A DNA stretch of 64,000 bases from Protula sp. h YS-2021 (GCA_949752745.1 OX457027.1:74468700-74532699), one strand, 5' to 3'; positions 48,764 to 56,927 are shown, counted from the stretch's first letter. Notes: generated by a model not told the origin, from the sequence alone. Translations and numbers: made by a program.

Positions 48764-50133
48764 GACTGGTAGTCGAATTGGATGCTGCGATTTGCACTTA
48801 TTTCAATAATGTTGTCAAATTCAGCATAGACAATGACATTGATGGTATGTTGCAAAGCCGTAGCAAAGTTCATTTCTAGCCGCAAATTCCCATGCTTGAT
48901 CAGGGGAAAATGATCATCGCCATCATAATCCGGTATTAAGTCAAACGAAAATAAAGCATAACCTCTGGGCCAATCTTCCCGTTTTATAATGGAACTTTTC
49001 TCACCATTCAATCGATCAAACGATTTGTAAAGCGTTTCAAAAGCGTCTAGGTATTTGTTCTGTGGAATGTCAAGCTTGAGAGGTTTGGATAGAACTGGTT
49101 CACCATCCGTGTACAGTTGCATATAGTCCAGATCAAAATGTTTGAAATCATATGGATTCCTCAATACTGATCTACCAAAGGCTTCATTATGAACCAGACC
49201 AATGACAATACGATTTGGTAATTGACCCAAAAAGATGTTATCTTTCACAAAAGACTGAAATCCTGCTGGAATAGCTAAGACTTTACATTCTTTTCTAGTG
49301 ATGATGATCTTGGCAGGACTTTTCATCAATGCATCTGTATGTCCTAACTGAATACCTGGACTCACCCTAACGTTGCGAATGGTTAAAAATGCCTCTTTCA
49401 CTTCTACCTTATAGGTATTATCTGCAGCCATCAATACATAGTCATCTTTTTGTCTATGGAAACGCAATTTCAAACTGATGCCATTAGGAAGATAACGATC
49501 CTGCTCAAACAAATCTATCCTTAAACCACCTGTGAGCATAAAATCACGGCTAAGACGTGTATGCAAATAACGATGATGTAAGCCATTGTTTCCTTGCTCA
49601 GCCAAGTCACCGCCGTCGGCATTGACATGAAACCCGGATACATATTGTTCATGATTAGGTCTTTTCACCTCATGACTATTCATTGACCCAGCAGTATCCT
49701 TGTACATGAGACGCATAGAGCGCTCAGAATGCAGACTTTCTTCCGAATCATGGATGAGATGAGAGATAATGCTGGTATAACCATGAGTATTGTTGCTATG
49801 CGAAACCAAACGATCATTCAGAAACAATTCAATATTAGACCATAACCCATTAAACACATCATTGATGCAAGAGACATTATCATCTGGGCCACAAGCTGTT
49901 CCATCAGCCTTTAGAATGCGACATACAATATGAAGTTTACTGTTCTTTAAATCCAGATATTCTTCTGTACTCGCAGGAATGTAGAATTCTACTGGAGCGC
50001 CTTCTCTAATGCTTGTAAGTGGTTGATAGTCAACATTATAACTTTTCTCTACAGCAGTTTGCGTTGGTGGTACGTGAAACCATTCCAATGGAGAAAGACT
50101 ACATTCACACGAATGATTATGAATGAGAGACAT
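48760..50133 (-). CDS. Major capsid protein candidate (double jelly-roll, hexon-like)
   Basis: 457 residues. Belongs to the conserved Polinton family often annotated in invertebrate genomes as F54H12.2-like: CECSLSPLEWFHVPPTQTAV at the start, EFYIPASTEEYLDL, NRIVIGLVHNEAFG, GYALFSFDLIPD and YAEFDNIIEISANRSI at the end. Position between a small basic protein and the protease matches capsid modules of these elements. Assignment as the major and not another structural protein rests on length and family knowledge. No signal peptide. The frame is intact although the element is decayed. Confidence 0.8.
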   Translation of the reverse strand: MSLIHNHSCECSLSPLEWFHVPPTQTAVEKSYNVDYQPLTSIREGAPVEFYIPASTEEYLDLKNSKLHIVCRILKADGTACGPDDNVSCINDVFNGLWSNIELFLNDRLVSHSNNTHGYTSIISHLIHDSEESLHSERSMRLMYKDTAGSMNSHEVKRPNHEQYVSGFHVNADGGDLAEQGNNGLHHRYLHTRLSRDFMLTGGLRIDLFEQDRYLPNGISLKLRFHRQKDDYVLMAADNTYKVEVKEAFLTIRNVRVSPGIQLGHTDALMKSPAKIIITRKECKVLAIPAGFQSFVKDNIFLGQLPNRIVIGLVHNEAFGRSVLRNPYDFKHFDLDYMQLYTDGEPVLSKPLKLDIPQNKYLDAFETLYKSFDRLNGEKSSIIKREDWPRGYALFSFDLIPDYDGDDHFPLIKHGNLRLEMNFATALQHTINVIVYAEFDNIIEISANRSIQFDYQS

Positions 50134-50137
50134 GATT

Positions 50138-50479
50138 TCAAAAGATATCTTTGCGATGTTTTGATGTTATCCGTCTGGCTTTTTTTCGTCTTCTGGCACG
50201 TTTCGTCGGTTGCACGCGCTTTTGTTCACCAAACACACGTTCTGCTACTCGGCCCGTAACATCTTTCGCGACATTCTTTGCAGCCTTCTTAAGATGTGGC
50301 GCAACGATCTTAGCCCCAGCCTTAAGTAGTGGAATAGCTTTGCGAGCCAATGATCCCAGTATGGAACCAATACCATCGCCATATTGGATTCGCGCTCCTT
50401 TGAATCCTGGTAATTCCCCGCCCACTTGACGAAGAAAATGGTTGCGATATGCAGACGGATCGTGTGTATAAGCTTTCAT
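50138..50479 (-). CDS. Small basic virion protein with amphipathic segment (adenovirus pX/pVI-like)
   Basis: 113 residues: GGELPGFKGARIQYGDGIGS, then an Ala/Leu/Lys-rich amphipathic stretch (ILGSLARKAIPLLKAGAKIV), then a strongly basic tail (KRARRRKKARR) with Arg/Lys suited to nucleic-acid binding or nuclear import. Polinton relatives encode comparable core or membrane-active proteins between penton and capsid. Starts in ATGA with the penton stop (50476-50479) and ends 4 bp before the capsid ATG. Exact role uncertain. Confidence 0.65.
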   Translation of the reverse strand: MKAYTHDPSAYRNHFLRQVGGELPGFKGARIQYGDGIGSILGSLARKAIPLLKAGAKIVAPHLKKAAKNVAKDVTGRVAERVFGEQKRVQPTKRARRRKKARRITSKHRKDIF

Positions 50480-51239
50480 ATTGCTTTTGGTCGAAAATGA
50501 AGTTTACAGATCACCTTTCCAGTTTGAAATGGAACATTATGACCTGTGTCGTCCTTAATATTCATTTCTATCACGTCAAATTTGGACGTGTTTACAAGAA
50601 CATAATGCGGTTCGCCGTACGTTTTCATAACAATGTCGCCATCATGGCCTTGTATTCCAACAGAACGTAGTAAGGGAACATAATAATCACCAACAACTTG
50701 TGGTTCACAAATGCTACAATACACATAAAGTGTATAAAATCCCTGTTTCACATCCGCTTTATGGTCAGCTGTACATGTTTCAGTATACCATTGATCTGGG
50801 ATAAATCCTAAAATCTCAGCTAATCCAGCGGAAAAGGACACTTCAAAGTCATAATTTAGAAATAGAAACACACGTCGTCTAATTTTATCATACTTTATCC
50901 GAATAGCTTCTTTAAGTTCATCTTTCATAGAATTAGTCGCTTCTTCATTCACTGCCTGGCATATCTCTTGTATGGTTCTATATAATAGCCATAGGGAATA
51001 TTGATAGTGCCAAGTGTCTCTGTCAGTGGTTGTTGTCGAAACTGAATAGAATAGTCCATGCCATGTCTCATCGTTGTCCATGTATGTGGATATTGAATTT
51101 CAGCTAAAGCCACTTCATATTTTCCGTTCATATAAATGGTTCGAGGCATACGAATTTGGTAATTCGAAGCCTTGTTGTTGGGATAATAGTTCATGCTCGC
51201 ATTGCTAGGCAAAGTAATGTAAAAACTTGTCGACTCCAT
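50476..51239 (-). pseudogene. Minor capsid (penton-like) protein, one frameshift
   Basis: About 255 residues over two frames. The start, MESTSFYITLPSNASMNYYP and YEVALAEIQYPHTW, and the end, YCSICEPQVVGDYYVPLLR, HYVLVNTSKFDVIEM and VPFQTGKVICKLHF, are typical of the Polinton single jelly-roll penton. The N-terminal frame (50949-51239) closes at a TGA near 50949, and the rest (50476 to about 50980) is read in another frame; the phase change falls near 50971-50985. The single break leaves both halves otherwise conserved. Confidence 0.85.
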
Positions 51240-51247
51240 GATGGGAA

Positions 51248-51484
51248 CTAAATGGTATAGGTGCGTCGTCGTTGACTATATACTTCACGATAGCGCGCGC
51301 CATTCGACCAAGTATGTAAATGGTCTTTCACATCATGATGATCTATGACTTCTCCTTCACAACACGCACTTATACATATGATCTTCACAGGAATAGTTAG
51401 TTTATCTTCCTCACAACAACATAACTCTTTCAGCCATGTTAAAATTTTCCCAACCTTCAGGAAACTGTCTTTGTTGACGTTGTT
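51248..51484 (-). other. Open frame without ATG between the 51411 gene and penton
   Basis: 78 codons, overlapping the end of the preceding gene in a +1 frame and stopping 9 bp before the penton ATG. It has a protein-like composition with two Cys clusters (WLKELCCCEEDK, ICISACCEGEV) and a basic end (QRRRTYTI). There is no ATG, so if real it needs a frameshift, splicing, or is a decayed gene fragment. Confidence 0.3.
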
Positions 51485-52001
51485 TCATTTCTGTTGCAAT
51501 GTCCTCACGAGTAGTCTTTTTACTAAACATTGTTTTTGGAATATTAGCATCGACAATTTCCTGGATAAACGGATGCCAACCATGTGGTGGTATGGTTCGT
51601 TCTTTTCTTCTTGTCGCCACCAATGCTTCTTTCATCAAATCAACCATGTTGGAATTTGTGATAATATCGCCCGTTTTCAACACAAGTTCATTCTTGTCTG
51701 TCCATTTAACACCATGTTTCTTCAGTTCTGCTAAAAGTTGTAGTACTTTTCCATGATAGATAGGTTGAAAATGACTTAAAAATAACTTTTCTGACTTTTC
51801 AGGTGATGATGATGAGGGCTTTTGCCTAGACTGACTTGTTCGTAAATGACGACCAAGAAGTTGAGACATTTCTATAGCCTTTTCACGTGTTCGTTTCCAA
51901 CGTAAAAGTGTATTGACTTTTGTTTTAATATCATTTTTCTTTTCTAACAAGAGCTTGTATTTATATTCAGGAATGAGAACCATTTTCATCGTATGTTTCA
52001 T
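51411..52001 (-). CDS. Conserved Polinton virion-block protein of unknown function
   Basis: 196 residues, Lys-rich: MVLIPEYKYKLLLEKKNDIK at the start, LLAELKKHGVKWTDKNELVL and TGDIITNSNMVDLMKEAL in the middle, GWHPFIQEIVDANIPKTMF near the end. The GW-H-P-F-I-Q-E-I block looks conserved from memory of such elements. No enzymatic motif. Its ATG overlaps the stop of the preceding frame as ATGA (51998-52001), so it belongs to the morphogenesis cluster. Confidence 0.7.
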   Translation of the reverse strand: MKHTMKMVLIPEYKYKLLLEKKNDIKTKVNTLLRWKRTREKAIEMSQLLGRHLRTSQSRQKPSSSSPEKSEKLFLSHFQPIYHGKVLQLLAELKKHGVKWTDKNELVLKTGDIITNSNMVDLMKEALVATRRKERTIPPHGWHPFIQEIVDANIPKTMFSKKTTREDIATEMKQRQQRQFPEGWENFNMAERVMLL

Positions 52002-52324
52002 TTTAACAGCAGTTTGGCTAACAAGGGCAATGCCAATCTAGCAATAGCTCCAATGAATCCTCCTTTCTGATTAATCAACTTCTTTTTTCGTCGAAGAGAT
52101 ATTTTCTTATCTGCTAGAGTACGTAGCGTATGACGTTCACGTTTAAATTCCTTAAACCGTTTTGAGGTTAAGGGTAAATGTCCTTGCAATATATTCAAAC
52201 AAATTTCAAACAAGCTTGTTAATTCCTCCTTTGTAGCTTGTTGTAGTAAGGATTTACGTCATTTAGGCCAACTGCGTGCAAGCAAATGAAGAAACGGTTG
52301 GTTCGCTCGAATACGTTTAGACAT
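51998..52324 (-). pseudogene. Small hydrophobic-tail protein of the virion block, in-frame TGA
   Basis: ATG at 52324 (MSKRIRANQPFLHLLA) overlaps the ATPase stop by 8 bp. The frame meets TGA at 52261-52259 and then continues open to 51998, ending GGFIGAIARLALPLLAKLLL, a Gly-Gly-Phe plus hydrophobic C-terminus. In total about 108 codons. The body is basic (KRFKEFKRERHTLRTLADK). Related small proteins are common in Polintons; I cannot give a role. Confidence 0.65.
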
Positions 52325-52976
52325 CTTGACTGCGAATGGTCAAATGAGTTGGTTCTTGTTCATACACTGCTTTATCAATATATACATAATGTGTATCTTT
52401 TGGTAAAATGCCTGTACGAATACGTAGTTGATCATTTGTCTTTGGTTTTAAATCAATGAATAGATAACCATGGGGTTTGCTTGTAGCATCTTGATAGGCT
52501 TCTATGAGAGACTGAGATCTTCCAGGATACATTTGTCGTGCTAATGTACTAATTTGTTGACTATCTCTCGGATTTTTAAACAGAATGATATAATGTGTAT
52601 TCAAACTAATATTTCGCATCTCTTTCCCATGATGGAATAAATTATGCACAATAAAGATAATGCTTAGATTTTGATGACTGCTGCCAACACTAAAGAGACG
52701 TGTCATTCGCTCATCACTATGACATTTCGTCATTAAGTCATCAATGATAAGTAAGTTTGGTTTTTTCGGGTTAAAACGCTCTTCAATGTCATCTGGAATG
52801 CCTTGGTAAAATTCCATGCCTTTCATTCCCTTGTACAAAGGCTGATCTGCTGCATAAAGCCATAAAATGCTTTTTGGAGAGGGTTGAATCAACTTTTGTT
52901 CTAGAATTTCCTTCACCAGAGACGTTTTGCCACTGCCTGTAGGTCCAGAGACCAAACATGTAAATTGATGCTTCAT
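52317..52976 (-). CDS. Genome-packaging ATPase (A32/FtsK-HerA type)
   Basis: 219 residues from ATG 52976 (MKHQFTCLVSG); nine extra codons upstream lie inside the integrase frame. Walker A is GPTGSGKTSL, Walker B is NLLIIDDLM; the sensor region FIVHNLFHHGKEMRNIS and a RNPRDSQQI-like segment (FKNPRDSQQISTLARQMYP) follow. It pumps DNA into capsids in the viral relatives. The start is part of ATGA with the integrase stop (52973-52976); the stop overlaps the next ATG by 8 bp. Intact. Confidence 0.92.
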   Translation of the reverse strand: MKHQFTCLVSGPTGSGKTSLVKEILEQKLIQPSPKSILWLYAADQPLYKGMKGMEFYQGIPDDIEERFNPKKPNLLIIDDLMTKCHSDERMTRLFSVGSSHQNLSIIFIVHNLFHHGKEMRNISLNTHYIILFKNPRDSQQISTLARQMYPGRSQSLIEAYQDATSKPHGYLFIDLKPKTNDQLRIRTGILPKDTHYVYIDKAVYEQEPTHLTIRSQDV

Positions 52977-54073
52977 TTTTGAATGTCTGTTTCTTTCACC
53001 CAACTGTTAAACTTGTTTGGCCAACCTAACCACTTGACAAATAATTCTTTCACCCCTCCTCGTCTTTTACGTGTGTTCAAGACTTTTTCAATTCTATAAA
53101 TAGATTCAATATCTTTGGTCACTTTCTGCAGTTCTTCTTCATAGAAATGGCCATCAATATCTTCGTCTAAAAAGTCTTTCACGCGATACAAATGTATTCC
53201 TTGCTTCTTACAACGATGTGTGACAATGAAGACTTCTTGCGTCCATTTGATGTGATAATCACGTTGAAACACGTATTTAATGTGAGAAATGCGAACATGA
53301 TCGCCAATGTTAAATTTGTACTTCTTCTTCTTCGGTTTCAATTTCAGTTTGCCGACATACATATACTTCCACACTTTTGATTCGTTGTCTGTACGAATCT
53401 CGGCTGGAGCATATTTATTAGGAAGAGAACCATGAGGTCTATGGTTGTAATTGTACACCAAGTCTGGAAGAATGTCTAAGTAACGGTAAGTTTGATTATG
53501 TAGAAAATACCGATACATCATTCCCTTCAGAGTACGAATGACTCTTTCAGCAAAGTTGGCTTTGGTTTCATTCTTTGTGGTATAAGCATGAATTCCTTCT
53601 TTCTTCAAAAATGCTTTTACCCATCTGTTTTTAAATTCTGTTCCTTTATCAGACCTTAGAGTTCGCGGTCTTCGTCGTGTGTTATGAAAAATCTTTTGGA
53701 AAGCTTGTATGACGCTGGTATGTGATTTATTAGGTTTTGGCTGTACCCAGACATATTTGGAAAACACATCAATGACAATGAGTAAAAAGCGTATGTCATC
53801 ATTATAGGGAGCTATGTTTCCCCTATCAGCCAAATCAATATCCCACATATCATCAATACCACGTGTAATGACACGTTGTCTTTTGAACCTGTATTTGACA
53901 GGTTATAGTAAACTAAAAGCATCTTGATCCTGTAGCCATTTCTTCACTTGTGAATGTGTGACTGGTTGATTGTGTTTTCGTAAGGTGTTATACAGTTTGT
54001 AAGGACCAGCAAATGCTCCAGGCTGTCCAGGTTTGAAGTAAATATTGGTCAAGTAGTCTTTCCACGTCGACAT
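52973..54073 (-). pseudogene. Retrovirus-like (rve) integrase with chromodomain, in-frame TAA
   Basis: About 366 codons from ATG 54073 (MSTWKDYLTNIYF). N-terminal helical part with VTHSQVKKWLQDQDAFSLL. The DDE core has D in MWDIDLAD, D in TLRSDKGTEF and E in KANFAERVIRTLKG. The C-terminus is a chromodomain-like segment (YRIEKVLNTRKR..LFVKWLGWPNKFNSWV). TAA at 53905-53903 breaks the frame between the N-terminal part and the core; both sides stay in the same frame. It would insert the element into host DNA. The stop forms ATGA with the ATPase start. Confidence 0.92.
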
Positions 54074-54110
54074 GATGAATGAAAAAACACGTCTGAACAG
54101 AACAGCTTTT

Positions 54111-54118
54111 ATTTTATA
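54111..54118 (-). promoter_or_regulatory. TATA box upstream of integrase
   Basis: TATAAAAT on the minus strand, about 38-45 bp before the integrase ATG. It may drive the whole integrase-to-protease cluster, since no clear TATA box was seen between those genes. Confidence 0.45.
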
Positions 54119-54177
54119 ACTCAACCAACATCACTTAACTAACATGCATTTATAACTTAACTAACAAGTTTTTGTTT

Positions 54178-54510
54178 TTACAAATCAAGTATGGATACAA
54201 TGGTATGAATAACTGGAGACCATTGGTCTTCAATGAACACTAACCAACTACTGAGTTCATCCAATGTAATAGCATCTACACCATATTTCTCACAACGTTG
54301 ATTTGCATTCTCTAACACTTTATCTAAATGAATGTAATATTTAGCTTCATTCCAATATGTATAAACACATGCAGTATGACAAGTATGTTCTTGACACTCT
54401 TCATGTTGACAAGCAGGACAGACTAAATATGCAAACTTTTTTATAGCTGATAACATTTCTTCACAATAAGCTTTTTGTACAATATATTGTCTCAGTGTCA
54501 TGTCTGCCAT
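54178..54510 (-). CDS. Small Cys-rich protein, unknown
   Basis: 110 residues, starting MADMTLRQYIVQKAYCEEML. A compact metal-binding-looking cluster sits in the first half: CPACQHEECQEHTCHTAC. The rest is helical and acidic. No family recognised. It lies between integrase and the NADAR gene on the same strand. Confidence 0.6.
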   Translation of the reverse strand: MADMTLRQYIVQKAYCEEMLSAIKKFAYLVCPACQHEECQEHTCHTACVYTYWNEAKYYIHLDKVLENANQRCEKYGVDAITLDELSSWLVFIEDQWSPVIHTIVSILDL

Positions 54511-54539
54511 TATGCAGTCTTGTGAGATGTTGCAATGCA

Positions 54540-54635
54540 GTACAAGTCTGTCAAGTTATGCTGCTCCGGCAATGTAGCACAAGTCTGTCAAGTTATGCTG
54601 CTCCGGCAATGTAGCACAAGTCTGTCAAGTTCAGC
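54540..54635. repeat. 38-bp tandem repeat, ~2.6 copies
   Basis: acaagtctgtcaagttatgc and tgctccggcaatgtagc repeat at 54542, 54580 and 54618. The first copies are nearly identical, so expansion is recent. Intergenic. Confidence 0.85.
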
Positions 54636-54697
54636 AAGTTTTTTTTCCAGTTGTTCACTTAACACACTTCAAATTTACATGTTCACACGTCTGCACA

Positions 54698-55135
54698 TCA
54701 AGTCTCACAGAACAGTTCTAACAACTTTCCCATAATATTCTGACCAGGATATCCAGATGACACTTGTTTCACACCAGCTCCCCACCAATGATCATACGTT
54801 GCTTCAACTAAAGTTTTGTCTTTACATTCTTTCAACTTGTTGCGAAACAATACACACTGATTCCATTTGACTTGTAAAACATCTTGCATTTTACTTCTCT
54901 TTACTGTATGCCATAAAGGACATGGTTTTATCCCTTTAGCAATACGTTTCGCTTCATATCCATTTCTGGATGATACAATGGCTGAAGCAATATCTGGACG
55001 GTGATGAAAAACTGCTTTCTCATATTGATACAACGCTTCACTTGAGTTGAACACATGTCCATACTTTTCAAGTCGTGTTGGAAACATGTTTGAAAGAACG
55101 TCCTTGTGACCACTGAATAGTACAAGATTCTCCAT
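54698..55135 (-). CDS. NADAR (YbiA-like, former DUF1768) domain protein
   Basis: 145 residues, essentially a single domain. Family signatures are in order: LSNMFPTRLEKYGHVFNSSE, EALYQYEKAVF, GYEAKRIAKGI, MQDVLQVKWNQCVLFRNKL, LVEATYDHWWGAGV and GQNIMGKLLELF. NADAR proteins act on ADP-ribose or ribosyl-type N-glycosidic bonds; some are reported to remove ADP-ribose from guanine bases, others work in riboflavin-intermediate damage control. A role in countering a host NAD- or ADP-ribose-based defence, or in nucleotide repair, is inference. The conserved E in SSEALYQ and the D-x-x-WG site are kept. Intact, unlike the core genes. Confidence 0.85.
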   Translation of the reverse strand: MENLVLFSGHKDVLSNMFPTRLEKYGHVFNSSEALYQYEKAVFHHRPDIASAIVSSRNGYEAKRIAKGIKPCPLWHTVKRSKMQDVLQVKWNQCVLFRNKLKECKDKTLVEATYDHWWGAGVKQVSSGYPGQNIMGKLLELFCET

Positions 55136-55156
55136 GTTGACTTTTTTTCTGTTGTT

Positions 55157-55288
55157 TTATTCTGACATGTCGGTTTCTTCCTGTAATAAAATATCTTTTA
55201 ATATATTTGTTGCCTCTTCTAGCATGTTCTTTCTTTGTTTACGTTGAAACCACTCACATAAAACTAAATTTGCTAGTAAGAAAAACAT
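55157..55288 (-). CDS. 43-residue small protein with N-terminal hydrophobic segment
   Basis: Starts MFFLLANLVLCEWFQRKQRK and ends ILLQEETDMSE. Residues 2-11 are hydrophobic and are followed by a basic patch, which suggests a signal anchor or membrane peptide. A TATA box lies 47 bp upstream and overlaps the stop of the previous gene, which supports a real transcript. No homologue recognised. Confidence 0.4.
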   Translation of the reverse strand: MFFLLANLVLCEWFQRKQRKNMLEEATNILKDILLQEETDMSE

Positions 55289-55334
55289 TGTTATGGTATC
55301 AATTCACTATGTTGTTACAAAGATGATTAAAAGG

Positions 55335-55342
55335 TTTTTATA
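55335..55342 (-). promoter_or_regulatory. TATA box overlapping the stop codon of the 55338 gene
   Basis: TATAAAAA on the minus strand; the upstream frame ends AAG ATA TAA. The next ATG is 55288. Confidence 0.5.
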
Positions 55343-55664
55343 TCTTTAAAGTTACCTGATAAAGCTGCTCGGTTTCCTCTTCTTGTAGTTCACAACAATC
55401 TCTCAAATGATCACATACGGTGAAATATACTTCTACATCAGTACGAGCAGAATAAAGTGCAGAATCAAAGTCAAAGTCAGGATCTTCTATTCCAATTTTA
55501 TGACATTCTCCAAGAAATCTTGAATGCAGTTCAATCACATCAAGACTATGATGTACAACATCCCAAAAAGCATCCAAATGATAAAGTTGATAGTCTGGAG
55601 TGCCACAGCAAGCAAGTTTAGCAATCGTCAAGTCAATGTAAGCATTTTTAAAACATGCGTCCAT
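55338..55664 (-). CDS. Small acidic protein, unknown
   Basis: 108 residues: MDACFKNAYIDLTIAKLACC, then a helical, acidic body (DPDFDFDSALYSARTDVEVY) with scattered Cys (CDHLRDCCELQ). No recognised family. It lies in the minus-strand accessory row. Confidence 0.55.
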   Translation of the reverse strand: MDACFKNAYIDLTIAKLACCGTPDYQLYHLDAFWDVVHHSLDVIELHSRFLGECHKIGIEDPDFDFDSALYSARTDVEVYFTVCDHLRDCCELQEEETEQLYQVTLKI

Positions 55665-55688
55665 CTTGTTTCAGTGTCTTGTGGGCTT

Positions 55689-56021
55689 TTACTTTGCTTC
55701 ACTGACTTTAAGTACTCCACACTTGCCGCAGAAGTTGTTTGGTTCACACAACTTGCAATTATACTTGTGGCAGTGGCAATGATAATCCTCCACATATCCA
55801 CAAGCACCGCAATAGTCGCAGGTAAGTCCAAGTTGATTTTGTACATTCATGTTCTCCAACTGAACTTCAGCCAGCCTTTTCTTGGATAGCTTTGACACCT
55901 TCATCCGACCATCCTTTCGCAGCTTGATAGGATTTATGACATGACATTCCGTACATGGTAATAAGACTGAGTTAATGTTATCCATCTCCTGAAGCAATGT
56001 CTCACATTCACCGTGATCCAT
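55689..56021 (-). CDS. Cys/His-rich probable zinc-binding protein
   Basis: 110 residues. An N-terminal CTEC pair is followed by a basic linker (RKDGRMKVSKLSKKR), then a dense C-terminal cluster: CDYCGACGY, HCHCHKYNCKLC, CGKCG. The spacing suggests two or three zinc sites. Could bind nucleic acid or protein; no family assigned. Its first 88 bp overlap the end of the 55934-56311 frame in another phase. Confidence 0.6.
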   Translation of the reverse strand: MDHGECETLLQEMDNINSVLLPCTECHVINPIKLRKDGRMKVSKLSKKRLAEVQLENMNVQNQLGLTCDYCGACGYVEDYHCHCHKYNCKLCEPNNFCGKCGVLKVSEAK

Positions 56022-56311
56022 GTTGATGTGATGTGTGTATTCTTTCCCTTCAAACTAGGCGTGCGCACAAAACTCACATAGCGCATATCCAAGTATGAAA
56101 TGACTTCAAGCCACTTCGTTTGCGTTAAGTGTAGTTTGAAGCCAATGTCGCGTAAATTTTTCAAGCTCTGGCACACAATCTTACACAAAGATGGTGAATA
56201 AGCACACCATCTCTCTCCACGTGTGATGCGTAGAAATGGCCCATATTTTCCATGCTCCACAGTAATGGTTAAGTTAGCACTAATTTTAAAGCTGCTTGTC
56301 TTGTTCTCCAT
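55934..56311 (-). CDS. Small protein, possible PC4-like C-terminal pattern
   Basis: Starts at the first ATG, 56311 (MENKTSSFKISANL); the frame above begins with GTG. It reads FKISANLTITVEHGKYGPFL, then NLRDIGFKLHLTQTKWLEVI followed by a YLDMRYVSF strand. The G-F-x-L-x-L-T-x-x-x-W-x-x-V-I block resembles the last strand and helix of PC4. The end overlaps the next gene by 88 bp in another phase, so either genes overlap or the 3' end is shifted. A TATA box (TATAAAAAGG, 56404-56395) lies about 85 bp upstream. Confidence 0.5.
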   Translation of the reverse strand: MENKTSSFKISANLTITVEHGKYGPFLRITRGERWCAYSPSLCKIVCQSLKNLRDIGFKLHLTQTKWLEVISYLDMRYVSFVRTPSLKGKNTHITSTWITVNVRHCFRRWITLTQSYYHVRNVMS

Positions 56312-56394
56312 GGTTGCCACAATGTACTGATAACTTCACGTCCACTCCCTCCAACTGTCTGCTGAGAAATGACTTCACTCTGCTGAGTCCACTC

Positions 56395-56404
56395 CCTTTT
56401 TATA
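56395..56404 (-). promoter_or_regulatory. TATA box upstream of the 56311 gene
   Basis: TATAAAAAGG on the minus strand, 84 bp before the ATG. Confidence 0.45.
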
Positions 56405-56531
56405 CCCAACCATCCGCTGAATCAAGCTTTTCAAACCTCTTGCAAAGCTTTGAATTCACTTCAACTCGTCCATGGTTGAATCGAACAAGGTCTGATACAT
56501 TCGTCGTCAATGGAACATCATCATCATAATG

Positions 56532-56837
56532 TTAAATGATTCTTGCAGCTGCAACTAACATGAGCTCCACTGCCCAAATTGTATTCACGTTGATAAATGC
56601 TGAATCAATGTCATAAGCTGATAGTATATGTAGATCTTCACAGTCACGTAGAAACGAGTGGATGAAACAATCACTTGGAATAACCTTTCCAACAGCTTCC
56701 CAATGCAGATGTAAATTCTTCACTTGCTGCATCCAATCCCATTCAAAAGTAGGAAGCTTTGAAAATACATAGTTAGTATAATTCACTTTGAAGATGTCGT
56801 CCATAGTCATACATCTGTCAAGAAGTAATGCCGACAT
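56532..56837 (-). CDS. Small protein, unknown, rightmost Polinton gene
   Basis: 101 residues from ATG 56837 (MSALLLDRCMTMDDIF). The frame opens at an ATG at 56915, but the TATA box at 56928-56935 would place transcription start past that codon, so I prefer the downstream ATG. It contains FSKLPTFEWDWMQQVKNLHL and ends VELMLVAAARII. No family recognised. A decayed inverse copy of its promoter and first codons lies at 42673-42705. Confidence 0.5.
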   Translation of the reverse strand: MSALLLDRCMTMDDIFKVNYTNYVFSKLPTFEWDWMQQVKNLHLHWEAVGKVIPSDCFIHSFLRDCEDLHILSAYDIDSAFINVNTIWAVELMLVAAARII

Positions 56838-56927
56838 TGTGAAGTATTTTCTCGTCACACAATCTCCACTTGTTGACTTGTTGACAGAATGTATTACTAG
56901 TTGACTAGTTGACATGTTTCACTCATG

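Noticed and set aside
45157..53905. Recoding of in-frame stops in polB and integrase as readthrough
   Set aside because: Two TAA and one TGA stop in different contexts plus two frameshifts fit decay better. No common downstream structure was seen.
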